33,889 bases of DNA, taken from NCBI GenBank assembly GCA_017623885.1, contig JAGAOE010000063.1, positions 1 through 33,889 on the forward strand. Reading direction: 5' to 3'. The position numbers and the translations under genes were made by a program. The stretch comes from Eubacterium sp. (GTDB taxonomy: Bacteria > Bacillota > Clostridia > Lachnospirales > Lachnospiraceae). Position 1 is the first letter of the stretch, and the number at the start of each line of letters is the position of its first letter. The notes beneath the pieces are model-generated. The model saw nothing but the letters and a program-made list of their open reading frames with translations, was not told the origin of the DNA and searched no databases. Positions 17,571-24,733 of the stretch are shown here, one piece after another.

Positions 17571-17914
17571 TTTAAAGGCACCTGAAAAATCTCACCACAG
17601 GAAGGACATACGACTTCCATCATGGGCGGCTCGATATCGTTGATTCTCTGATACATATCCTGCAAAAAAGCAAGATCGGCAGTAAACAACTTCTCGATAA
17701 TATTTGCGCCAATCATCGGAATACCTTCCAGCTCAGTCACTACCTTGCTCAGAATCACAATCGTCAAATAAGAAGGATTGCTCAGTACACGCGGATCTCT
17801 GGTCGCACTTATTTCATCTCCTGCTGTCGCCAGACGCATCTTTCCGTGTCTATGAAGTTCTCCGTTACTGTCCATATATCCTTTCGGAAGGGTAAATTCA
17901 AATACTGTTTCCAT
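17552..17914 (-). CDS. Phage/CIS tail assembly protein (chaperone-like)
   Basis: The 120-aa protein matches the eCIS/phage tail assembly family placed right after tube genes: FEFTLPKGYMDSNGELHRHG, KMRLATAGDEISATRDPRVL, NPSYLTIVILSKVVTELEGI and LFTADLAFLQDMYQRIND. Near the end it has a VCPSCGEIF CxxC pair, possibly half a metal site. In phages, such proteins chaperone tube, tape-measure or hub assembly, often as a short form and a frameshifted long form. The start ATG has GAGGAG upstream. The last codons contain T_TTA_AAT in exactly the register needed for -1 slippage, and the -1 frame continues into the DUF6760-like sequence. Confidence 0.8.
   Translation of the reverse strand: METVFEFTLPKGYMDSNGELHRHGKMRLATAGDEISATRDPRVLSNPSYLTIVILSKVVTELEGIPMIGANIIEKLFTADLAFLQDMYQRINDIEPPMMEVVCPSCGEIFQVPLNFTEEG
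17570..17576 (-). promoter_or_regulatory. Candidate -1 ribosomal frameshift site (T_TTA_AAT)
   Basis: The minus-strand sequence CCT TTA AAT TTT contains TTTAAAT in the X_XXY_YYZ register of the zero frame, 19 nt before the zero-frame TAA. Slipping back one base after AAT opens the DUF6760-like frame with no stop for 72 codons. A small GGATA/TATCC stem lies downstream; no clear upstream Shine-Dalgarno stimulator was seen. Confidence 0.6.
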
Positions 17915-17967
17915 TTTGATCTCCTCGCTTTTTTGTTTTTATCTGATTTTTTCTACAAATGTTCCAA

Positions 17968-18033
17968 GTTTCCTGCCAAAACAGAGCAGTTTCTCTTCTC
18001 CGCTTTGGCAGGAAACCTGTAAACAGGTTTCCT
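17968..18033 (-). promoter_or_regulatory. Two mutually exclusive hairpins between tube and chaperone genes
   Basis: The middle segment around 18004-18019 can pair either with CAGGTTTCCT at 18024-18033 (10-bp stem, 4-nt loop) or with GTTTCCTGCCAAA at 17968-17980 (13-bp perfect stem, 23-nt loop). Neither stem is followed by a T tract on the minus strand, so they are not classic terminators. Placed 16 nt after the tube stop codon, they could protect or process the mRNA, or tune polarity between abundant tube and scarce baseplate proteins. Confidence 0.65.
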
Positions 18034-18048
18034 GTAAAGTCCGTATTT

Positions 18049-18546
18049 TTAGTTCGGAATAATCAATTCTTCGTAAGCAATTTCAACTGACTCGATTGCT
18101 ACTTCACTTGTTTTTGCATCAAGATCCGGTGCATTGTACTTGCTTACCCATGCATTTGTCAAAATCCATACACGTGTGCCGGTAATGCTGTCTACTCTTG
18201 TCTGAGGCGCGCCACCGTTAATGTCGATCATCTCGATCTGTACGTTATTACGAGGCATCTCACCACGAACCTCGCTCACACATTCCTGAATCCATGTCTT
18301 AAATGCGCTATCCAGTGTATAACCAAATTTCAAGGTTACATTTCCATGCTTTACAAGTCCGGGAATCTTAACCGGTGCAAGGCTGCTGGCATTTCCCTGA
18401 CGGAACTCAATTACATCTACACTAGCTTCCACGCCACTTACCTCACTAAACGCTGCGGTTCCACTCACACCGTCTACAGTGACGAGGAAGTTCATTTTAG
18501 TCAACGGATACGCAAGATTTTTTCCATCGCTTTCATATGTTGCCAT
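18049..18546 (-). CDS. Inner tube protein (gp19/Hcp-like fold)
   Basis: This 165-aa protein has the usual length and sequence of CIS/phage T4 gp19-type tube subunits: YPLTKMNFLVTVDGVSGTAA, FSEVSGVEASVDVIEFRQGN, the conserved KIPGLVKHGNVTLKFGY block, FKTWIQECV, and an ending NAPDLDAKTSEVAIESVEIA followed by YEEL. Hexamers stack into the tube that is driven through the target envelope. It follows the sheath by 39 nt with a strong ribosome binding site (AAAGGAGAG). The paired hairpins right after its stop may help keep its mRNA abundant. A second tube-like protein is encoded at 15619-17313. Confidence 0.93.
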   Translation of the reverse strand: MATYESDGKNLAYPLTKMNFLVTVDGVSGTAAFSEVSGVEASVDVIEFRQGNASSLAPVKIPGLVKHGNVTLKFGYTLDSAFKTWIQECVSEVRGEMPRNNVQIEMIDINGGAPQTRVDSITGTRVWILTNAWVSKYNAPDLDAKTSEVAIESVEIAYEELIIPN

Positions 18547-18585
18547 AAGTTATCTCTCCTTTACTCTTTTTCGTTTCGGCCTCTA

Positions 18586-20283
18586 TTACTCTTCTCCGCC
18601 ACTAGCTTCTGCTGTGTGCTGAGTTACACGGAAGATTACAAATTCTGCAGGACGAGACGGTGCAATACCGATGTTGCAGATTAACTTTCCGCTCATAATG
18701 TCATCTTTACTCATAGTAGAAGGTCCAATCTCTACAAAATATGCCTCTGAAGCAGATCCGCCTGCAAGCATTCCGGTTCTCCACATACCATCAAGGAAGG
18801 AAGAAATTGTCATGCTGACTCTCTGCCACAATGTCGCATCGTTGGGCTCGAATACAACCCAGTTTGTATTTGCCTTAATGCTCTCCTCCACATAGATGAA
18901 GAGACGGCGAACGTTAATATACTTGAATGCGCTGTTGCTGCTGGCAGTCTTCGCACCCCAAATACGGATACCCTGTCCAGGGAAGAAACGAATCAGGTTG
19001 ATTCCTTCCGGATTTAAGATATCCTGCTCTGCCTTTGTATAATTGGTCTTCAAACCGGTACAGAATACCGTCTCATTTGCCGGAGCTTTATGTACGCCGC
19101 GATTGATATCTGTTCTTGAATATACACCAAGTACAGCACCTGACGGCGGAATGAAATCTGCCTTGTTGGATGCGCGGTCAAATACCTGAATCCAGGGATG
19201 ATACATAGCAGCATATGTAGAATCAATCATATTTCTGTACTCAATCAGCTCTGCTGTCTTGTACATATCCTTCGGCATATCAATGACAGCCACACGGTTC
19301 TTTAAGCTCTCGCAATGTCCTACTAATGCTACGATTACTTCCGGAATTGTCACACCGGGAACTGCCATCATGCTTACCAGCTCATTTTCTACGAATGACT
19401 GGATACCGGTACGCTTTCCGGGACCACCATCTTCACCGATAAAGGTAGCTGCATTTACTTTGTTCATAGAACCATCGCTACCACCTTCAAGTGTAATCAT
19501 ACCGCTGCTCTGTCCCTCGCCGAGAATCGCTTCTACCGGATTTCCAACGGTTTTCATCACGTCAACGCTCACCTTTACGAGCTCGCTGGATGCTAACTTA
19601 GATCCGATATAGTTCGGAGAAGCAGTGTTAAAGCTTAACTCTGTATAATTCTCTGCTTCGTCATTGTAACGAACGCTTGCATCCACTGTAACCAGATATA
19701 ATACGGTCTTCGGAACAAGTGCATCGTCCACTACTTTTCCGGTAAACGGCTGCTCAAAAACAATCGCATTGTCAAAAATAGATTTAATCTTGTTATACTC
19801 GCCATTTACTACTACTAAGTCACCTTCACGGAATCCTTCTACAGATTTTGCGATGTAACCTTCACCGGCTTCTGATACTAACTGCATTTTCTTCTTTGTT
19901 ACGGTATTAAAGGACATTTGAATGCGATTTCCCCACTTACCTTCATTTGCAGCTTCGATGGTAAGGATACCTGCAGTCTTCTTAGCAACTTTTGCATCTG
20001 CAGGGATTACACGTGATACGAAACAACGAGTTCCTCCGTTTGCAAAGAACTGCTCTACGCTGTTCGCAAGATAACGATATTCGCCATGTGTAAACTCGCT
20101 CAAAAATCCGCCAAACTGCTTCGTAAAGCTCTTAAAGCTTGTCACCAGTAAGGGAGCTCCGATTGCAGCACCTTTTTCTGCAAGACCCACAAAACCTGCG
20201 GTACTTGTTCCTACTCCTTCAATGCTACGAGGGGAATTATCATATTCCTCGACATATACGCCAGGTGATAAATATTCAGCCAT
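18586..20283 (-). CDS. Contractile sheath protein
   Basis: This 565-aa one-piece sheath opens with the classic MAEYLSPGVYVEEYDNSPRS then IEGVGTSTAGFVGLAEKG. It closes with the sheath C-terminal fold: FFPGQGIRIWGAKTASSNSA, FKYINVRRLFIYVEESI, WVVFEPNDATLWQRV and a strand NIGIAPSRPAEFVIFRVTQH. The sheath contracts around the tube to drive injection. A middle insertion of about 250 residues is the variable outer domain. Only one sheath gene is present, whereas Afp and Pvc have three and T6SS has a two-protein sheath. Its ribosome binding site is strong (AAAGGAGAAA). The tube gene follows by 39 nt, the order typical of CIS loci. Confidence 0.95.
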   Translation of the reverse strand: MAEYLSPGVYVEEYDNSPRSIEGVGTSTAGFVGLAEKGAAIGAPLLVTSFKSFTKQFGGFLSEFTHGEYRYLANSVEQFFANGGTRCFVSRVIPADAKVAKKTAGILTIEAANEGKWGNRIQMSFNTVTKKKMQLVSEAGEGYIAKSVEGFREGDLVVVNGEYNKIKSIFDNAIVFEQPFTGKVVDDALVPKTVLYLVTVDASVRYNDEAENYTELSFNTASPNYIGSKLASSELVKVSVDVMKTVGNPVEAILGEGQSSGMITLEGGSDGSMNKVNAATFIGEDGGPGKRTGIQSFVENELVSMMAVPGVTIPEVIVALVGHCESLKNRVAVIDMPKDMYKTAELIEYRNMIDSTYAAMYHPWIQVFDRASNKADFIPPSGAVLGVYSRTDINRGVHKAPANETVFCTGLKTNYTKAEQDILNPEGINLIRFFPGQGIRIWGAKTASSNSAFKYINVRRLFIYVEESIKANTNWVVFEPNDATLWQRVSMTISSFLDGMWRTGMLAGGSASEAYFVEIGPSTMSKDDIMSGKLICNIGIAPSRPAEFVIFRVTQHTAEASGGEE

Positions 20284-20327
20284 TGTATATTTCTCCTTTC
20301 ATATTTACATTTTTTAATTCTTCATTT

Positions 20328-20720
20328 TTACGGTGTACGAACCATTGTCTGTCCGGGATAGGTAACTGATATCGCGCCCATCCCATTCGTACACATCACT
20401 TTGCAATCACTCGTCAGACACGGCTTTCCGTTTACTAAAACGGTCGGCTTTGTCGGTATCCACGTTCCGGCTGTCACCGGCATACACGGTTGCGGAGTCA
20501 GCACACCCAGCGCTGCCGCTGTCGCTGATGCAACCTGCGGATTGGCAAGTGACGAGCACATCCCGAACGGCGAAATGTTTACCATCGGCTGCGCATCCTG
20601 TATGGTCGCCACCGGCATACCTCCTGCAATTGTTAGTTGCTGCGACGATACTTGCAAAGTTGACGGTGTCGCTCCAAACGGACATTGCAACACCGCACCT
20701 GATACTACGATTTCTCCCAT
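20328..20720 (-). CDS. DUF4280 PAAR-like spike tip protein
   Basis: The 130-aa protein follows the DUF4280 pattern: MGEIVVSGAVLQCPFGATPS, an ISPFGMCSSLANPQVASATA block, LTPQPCMPVTAGTWIPTKP and VLVNGKPCLTSDCKVMC. These proteins fold as PAAR-like cones that sharpen the spike and often bind metal. Five or six cysteines lie in the expected places, though the usual C-x-C-x-W-G-G end is replaced by MCTNGMGAISV. It lies 10 nt after the unknown 247-aa gene and 44 nt before the sheath, far from its inferred partner, the spike gene at 9536-10354. The ribosome binding site is good (AGGAG). Confidence 0.88.
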   Translation of the reverse strand: MGEIVVSGAVLQCPFGATPSTLQVSSQQLTIAGGMPVATIQDAQPMVNISPFGMCSSLANPQVASATAAALGVLTPQPCMPVTAGTWIPTKPTVLVNGKPCLTSDCKVMCTNGMGAISVTYPGQTMVRTP

Positions 20721-20730
20721 GAACTTACTC

Positions 20731-21474
20731 CTATTCCAATTCGTTTTCTTTACAATTGTGAAAATCTACCGTTTGGAAACGCCATTCTCCGTTCACACAG
20801 TAACGAACCAAATACGATAGAATGGTCGCATTGTCTCTGACTCGAAGTAAGTATTTTCCATCCTCTGATACTTTTCCAAATATCACACGGGAAATCGGTG
20901 CATTCACCACGAATGGTTCCTGTAATGGTTGTTTCAGCTTTACCTCATCCGGAGGATTTTCTTTCAAAACCTCAAAATGTTCAAATCGTTTTCGGTCTCC
21001 ACTGATCAAACCATAGTGAACACTCTCCATATTTAATCTGCCCTGTGAAAGAAACAATTTCATCAATCGTTTTCTCTCATCAAATTCACTAATGCAGAAA
21101 TATGAGTGTGCGAGGTCTACTGCCTCTATTTCTTCCAGACCTGAAAGGGTACCGGTAAGCGAGAGGAGCTTTTCTCCTTTGCTGTAGTTCTCTGACGGTA
21201 TCAGGAACACTTGCTTTAGAGGCATCATTTCATCAAGCTTTTCGTACTCTACCAACATTCGGCATTCCTCATAACCAAATACTTTTAGCGTCAAAACGAA
21301 ATTTTCGCGCCCTGTATTAATGAAAACAAAGTTTCCACTTCCTCTTGGGATGGGTCTGATCTGATTGCCGTTCTTATAAAAGCGTACATCCTTTTCATCT
21401 ACAGTATTTCCGGTCGTTGTATCGACCAACTGAAGAATAAGGTCTAACTTGAAGCAAATCGTTGATGCATCCAC
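20731..21474 (-). CDS. Unknown CIS-locus protein, beta-rich
   Basis: I do not recognise this 247-aa protein. It has no signal peptide or membrane helix. The first 90 residues (LDLILQLVDTTTGNTVDEKD, FYKNGNQIRPIPRGSGNFVF, FVLTLKVFGYEE) look like a small beta-sandwich of the carboxypeptidase-regulatory kind, with a second beta-rich half after a charged middle. It lies between the Pvc16-like cap gene (10 nt) and the DUF4280 tip gene (10 nt), so a structural or assembly role is likely but unproven. The start is a GTG with AGGAGG 12 nt upstream, a rather long spacing; in-frame stops directly upstream exclude an earlier start. Confidence 0.6.
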   Translation of the reverse strand: MDASTICFKLDLILQLVDTTTGNTVDEKDVRFYKNGNQIRPIPRGSGNFVFINTGRENFVLTLKVFGYEECRMLVEYEKLDEMMPLKQVFLIPSENYSKGEKLLSLTGTLSGLEEIEAVDLAHSYFCISEFDERKRLMKLFLSQGRLNMESVHYGLISGDRKRFEHFEVLKENPPDEVKLKQPLQEPFVVNAPISRVIFGKVSEDGKYLLRVRDNATILSYLVRYCVNGEWRFQTVDFHNCKENELE

Positions 21475-21483
21475 TGAAACTCA

Positions 21484-22074
21484 CTACCTCCTTTCTTCGC
21501 CTGTAATGTGCAGATCGAACGAAGCTTCTGCAACGCGAGGCGTATTGATTACCACCTCACTGGACAGGAATACGGGTGCCGCCTTATAGAACAGGCTAAT
21601 CTGATATGGCTTATTGATTGCCTGCCACACCCTTACCTTTTCCTCCAAACTTATCTTCGCCTGAGACAGTGTAATCGGAGGTTCTTGTGTGTCCAGCCAC
21701 CTCTGCAACTGGTTTGGCAGAACAGAATTGTTATCATTTACAATCTGTGCTACTCTACCAATGATTTTTTGTATATCCGGTGCCTTTAATCCCATCTGGG
21801 AGGAACCGTTGATAAATACCATATAGTACACTCCATATGGTCTTGGCGGTCTTTGAAGCTGTACCTGACCTCTTTGCATAAGAGGCCGCTGTGTGACCTC
21901 ACTCTCTTCACGAACATCATACAAATACAATCCTACAATGTAATCCACATCCTGATCTGCTGGTGAAGAAATTTCTATATTGTTCGGAGAAGGAATCGGC
22001 TCCGGACACATTTTTTCTCGCAGTGTCCGGACGATATATGCACTTACATCCGAAATAATTGTATAATCTGCCAT
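21484..22074 (-). CDS. Pvc16/DUF4255-like tail terminator cap
   Basis: The 196-aa protein matches the Pvc16 N-terminal (DUF4255) family: DYTIISDVSAYIVRTLREKM at the start, DYIVGLYLYDVREESEVTQR, RPPRPYGVYYMVFINGSSQ, a KIIGRVAQIVNDNNSVLPNQ helix, and a C-terminal KPYQISLFYKAAPVFLSSEV. In Afp and Pvc this protein caps the end of sheath and tube away from the baseplate and fixes their length. Here it is the first of the structural genes, 20 nt after the exported helical protein gene, with GAGGTG six nt before ATG. Its cap end would face the membrane module if the particle is anchored, so it is a candidate contact point. Confidence 0.85.
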   Translation of the reverse strand: MADYTIISDVSAYIVRTLREKMCPEPIPSPNNIEISSPADQDVDYIVGLYLYDVREESEVTQRPLMQRGQVQLQRPPRPYGVYYMVFINGSSQMGLKAPDIQKIIGRVAQIVNDNNSVLPNQLQRWLDTQEPPITLSQAKISLEEKVRVWQAINKPYQISLFYKAAPVFLSSEVVINTPRVAEASFDLHITGEERR

Positions 22075-22094
22075 CTAGTTCACCTCGTCTGCTA

Positions 22095-24719
22095 TCATTC
22101 TCCGGCAAATGCCTTGTATAACTTCTCTGCCGCTTCCTTTATCTGTTTGGTCAGACATGCACCATAATTCGTATCAATCACATACTCTGCCTCACATTCA
22201 AAATACTGTTTTGCAGTCACTTCATCAATGTATGGTGTATCTTGGAACTCTATCTTATAAGTATCCATCTCTGCCTGCGTTCCGTCTGTAAATGTGATTT
22301 TATTGCTACCAACTAAGAAACGATATGTCGTTGCCCGTTTTGTCAGTGTCGCTTCCCGTCTCGAATCACTATATACATATCTGTATCCTGACGCATCTGC
22401 CATAACAGGTATCGGCAAAAACTGCATTTGCTTCTGTTCCTTAAACTGCGTATACACATACGGATGATTGTTCAGCTTGCATTGTGTAATATATTCTTTT
22501 GCCAATGCACTTGCATTTACATTGCTGTGCTTATCAAACAGCCAATCCAACGCAACCGCCGCAGCCAACTGACTATTTGCGTCTAATTCCTCAAACGAAC
22601 CGCCAAATACCTCTTCAATCAGATTCTTCAGCTCATTTGCAGTCAATGTAGCCGGTGTACCGCTCACGCCGCCGCTACCGGTTCCACTTCCTGTTCCGCT
22701 ACCGGCACCACTTCCTGTTGTGCTTGCGGCATTTGCTTTGTCATACAAGCTGCTTTCCTTGCTTGCTGCCAGAGCACTTTCCAACGTTTTTTGTGCGTTT
22801 TCCTTGTCCTTATCAGACAAGTTTGAATCTTTCAGCGCATCCTTAATCTGGTTCAGTGCATTTTCCGCTCCAAGAATACCAAGTGAATTCAAAGATTCTT
22901 CCAAACCGGACGTTTCATTATTATTTATCGCAGCCAATGCATCTTTTAAGATGTCATCAATATTACCGAGCAACGCTGAATTTCCTAACGCCACCTCTGC
23001 AGCCGCTTTATCCGCATCAGAAGCAGTCTCTGAGTCTAATATTGCATTTAAGCGCGCCTCTTCTGCTGCAATCTGCTTGCTGACATCCTCTGCAAGCGTC
23101 TTATATTGCGCTGCCAGCTCCAAATTATTATCATCCAAAGCTTCTGCCTGCTTATCCTCATATTCCTGCAATTTCTGCTTCAATCGTTCCAGCTCAGACA
23201 TCAGACTCGCGTCACCGTCTGCAATACCCTGTGCCAACTCATTCAGCCACTCGATATGTGCAGCTATCGAACCTTTTACATAACTTTCAAAGTCATCATC
23301 CGGAACATTTTTTTCCTGTGTATGAGACCACGAAATACGCTCCATTGTGTAATTCCATGCATCCGTTGATGACATTCTCGTCTTCTTCGCAAGTATCATC
23401 TGCTGTAAATCCGTACGCAGACTATCCAATGTCACCTGTTCGTTTTTCAGCATGTTTTCTAATAAAACACTCGACTTTCCGGCACTTTTTGCAGCCTTAT
23501 ACTCTGCCGAAGGTCCCGCTTTCATCGCATCCTCATAAGCTTTTTCGACTTGCGGTATAAACTCATTTTCAATCAGGCGTAATTCCTGCTCCTTATCGAG
23601 CACTACATCATTTTCAATATTCGTCGCATATTGAATCTCGCGAAGTAACGCAATCATTGCACTGTCAACCGTAATCACGCTCTCTCCGCTGGACTTACAC
23701 AAGTCAATCAATGCTTTATTCTTTTGATAGATATAATCACGTATAAGGGAACCGCCTTCTGCCAGCTGCTTCGACTGGTACTTTGTGTAACTCTTTTTAC
23801 ACTGCTCAAAACTGCTGGTCACTGCTTCTATCAGCATGGTATCTGCGATAAATGCAGCGTTCTCATAGTTGGCCGGCTGATAATTCGCTCCGTTCACATC
23901 GTTGAGCAGCGATTCCAAATAGCTTTTTTCCATCTCACTCAACTGACGAAAAACTTCCATTCTTCGCGTTGCATCCACAGATTCCATCAAAGTCGTAACA
24001 AGCTGCGCTTCCTCTGTCATACTTGCTGCGCATAACGCTTCATACAGCTTTTGCAGCTCCTGCAATGCTTTGTCACATTCTGTTGTTGTATCATTTCTGA
24101 CATTCGAACTGAAAAACGTTGTAAGCCGCTCATACAAATATTTGTATGCACCTTCACCCTGACTCAAATATTCGCTTTGATAATTCTGACGAATCGGGTC
24201 CAGCTCTGCTAATTCCATCAGCTTGTAAGGGTCCGGTGTATCAAACAAACATACCACAGCACCGGTCTTCGCATCCTTTGTCAAACCGTCTTTTCCGGTA
24301 TAATGCGTCACCCAAAGATCATCCAGCGCAGACTCTTCTATCGGTGTACCCGCCGCCGTAATATCCGAAAGTCCTTCCGCCTCTGTTATTTCAAACCAGA
24401 AACCGTCTGCCAGCTCAGATTTGTAATAAATGCTCTGCTGATTTGATTCTGATGCGGTCGTTACTGCCATTTCATACAATTCATCTGTCAGCGCCAGCAT
24501 ATGCACCAGATGTGTACCAATAAAAAGAACCGAATCCTCTATCGTATTCGACTGCCTATAGGCACGAAACCGGACTGCTTTGCTCTCATCGAAAACTGCG
24601 CTTGCCCGAATAGCCGGAATGCTCATCACAAGAACAACAACTGCTAAAGCAGATGCAACGATTGCCATCGTCTTCTTTTTTGTTTTTCTAATGTCTTTTT
24701 TCCTGCTCACTTCTCTCAT
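22095..24719 (-). CDS. Exported long helical protein with Gly/Ser linker and C-terminal beta domain
   Basis: The 874-aa product begins with a very basic start and one hydrophobic segment (about residues 18-40, MAIVASALAVVVLVMSIPAI then RASA), a signal peptide or anchor. The long middle part is Ala/Glu/Lys-rich helix, with strong coiled coil around ELERLKQKLQEYEDKQAEAL. A Gly/Ser/Thr linker follows at about residues 666-690, then a beta-rich end (about 750-855; GYRYVYSDSRREATLTKRAT, YRFLVGSNKITFTDG) that faintly resembles the copper amine oxidase-like stalk domain of Gram-positive surface proteins. The ATG at 24719 is preferred (AAAGGA six nt upstream) over the overlapping ATG at 24734. It probably works outside the membrane with the TolC-like protein encoded just before it. 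Confidence 0.65.
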   Translation of the reverse strand: MREVSRKKDIRKTKKKTMAIVASALAVVVLVMSIPAIRASAVFDESKAVRFRAYRQSNTIEDSVLFIGTHLVHMLALTDELYEMAVTTASESNQQSIYYKSELADGFWFEITEAEGLSDITAAGTPIEESALDDLWVTHYTGKDGLTKDAKTGAVVCLFDTPDPYKLMELAELDPIRQNYQSEYLSQGEGAYKYLYERLTTFFSSNVRNDTTTECDKALQELQKLYEALCAASMTEEAQLVTTLMESVDATRRMEVFRQLSEMEKSYLESLLNDVNGANYQPANYENAAFIADTMLIEAVTSSFEQCKKSYTKYQSKQLAEGGSLIRDYIYQKNKALIDLCKSSGESVITVDSAMIALLREIQYATNIENDVVLDKEQELRLIENEFIPQVEKAYEDAMKAGPSAEYKAAKSAGKSSVLLENMLKNEQVTLDSLRTDLQQMILAKKTRMSSTDAWNYTMERISWSHTQEKNVPDDDFESYVKGSIAAHIEWLNELAQGIADGDASLMSELERLKQKLQEYEDKQAEALDDNNLELAAQYKTLAEDVSKQIAAEEARLNAILDSETASDADKAAAEVALGNSALLGNIDDILKDALAAINNNETSGLEESLNSLGILGAENALNQIKDALKDSNLSDKDKENAQKTLESALAASKESSLYDKANAASTTGSGAGSGTGSGTGSGGVSGTPATLTANELKNLIEEVFGGSFEELDANSQLAAAVALDWLFDKHSNVNASALAKEYITQCKLNNHPYVYTQFKEQKQMQFLPIPVMADASGYRYVYSDSRREATLTKRATTYRFLVGSNKITFTDGTQAEMDTYKIEFQDTPYIDEVTAKQYFECEAEYVIDTNYGACLTKQIKEAAEKLYKAFAGE

Positions 24720-24733
24720 GCCTTTTCCTTTCA

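Noticed and set aside
18010-18033. Intrinsic terminator after the tube gene
   Set aside because: The 10-bp stem is perfect but is followed on the minus strand by GCCAAAGC, not a T tract, so full termination is unlikely.
18049-20283. Type VI secretion system
   Set aside because: The sheath is one 565-aa protein rather than a TssB/TssC pair, and no TssJLM membrane complex or ClpV is present.
2785-22074. Prophage or R-type tailocin
   Set aside because: No capsid, portal, terminase, integrase, holin or lysin gene; the DUF4280 tip, Pvc16-like cap, CIS-tube proteins and very large J/gp6 wedges fit eCIS better.
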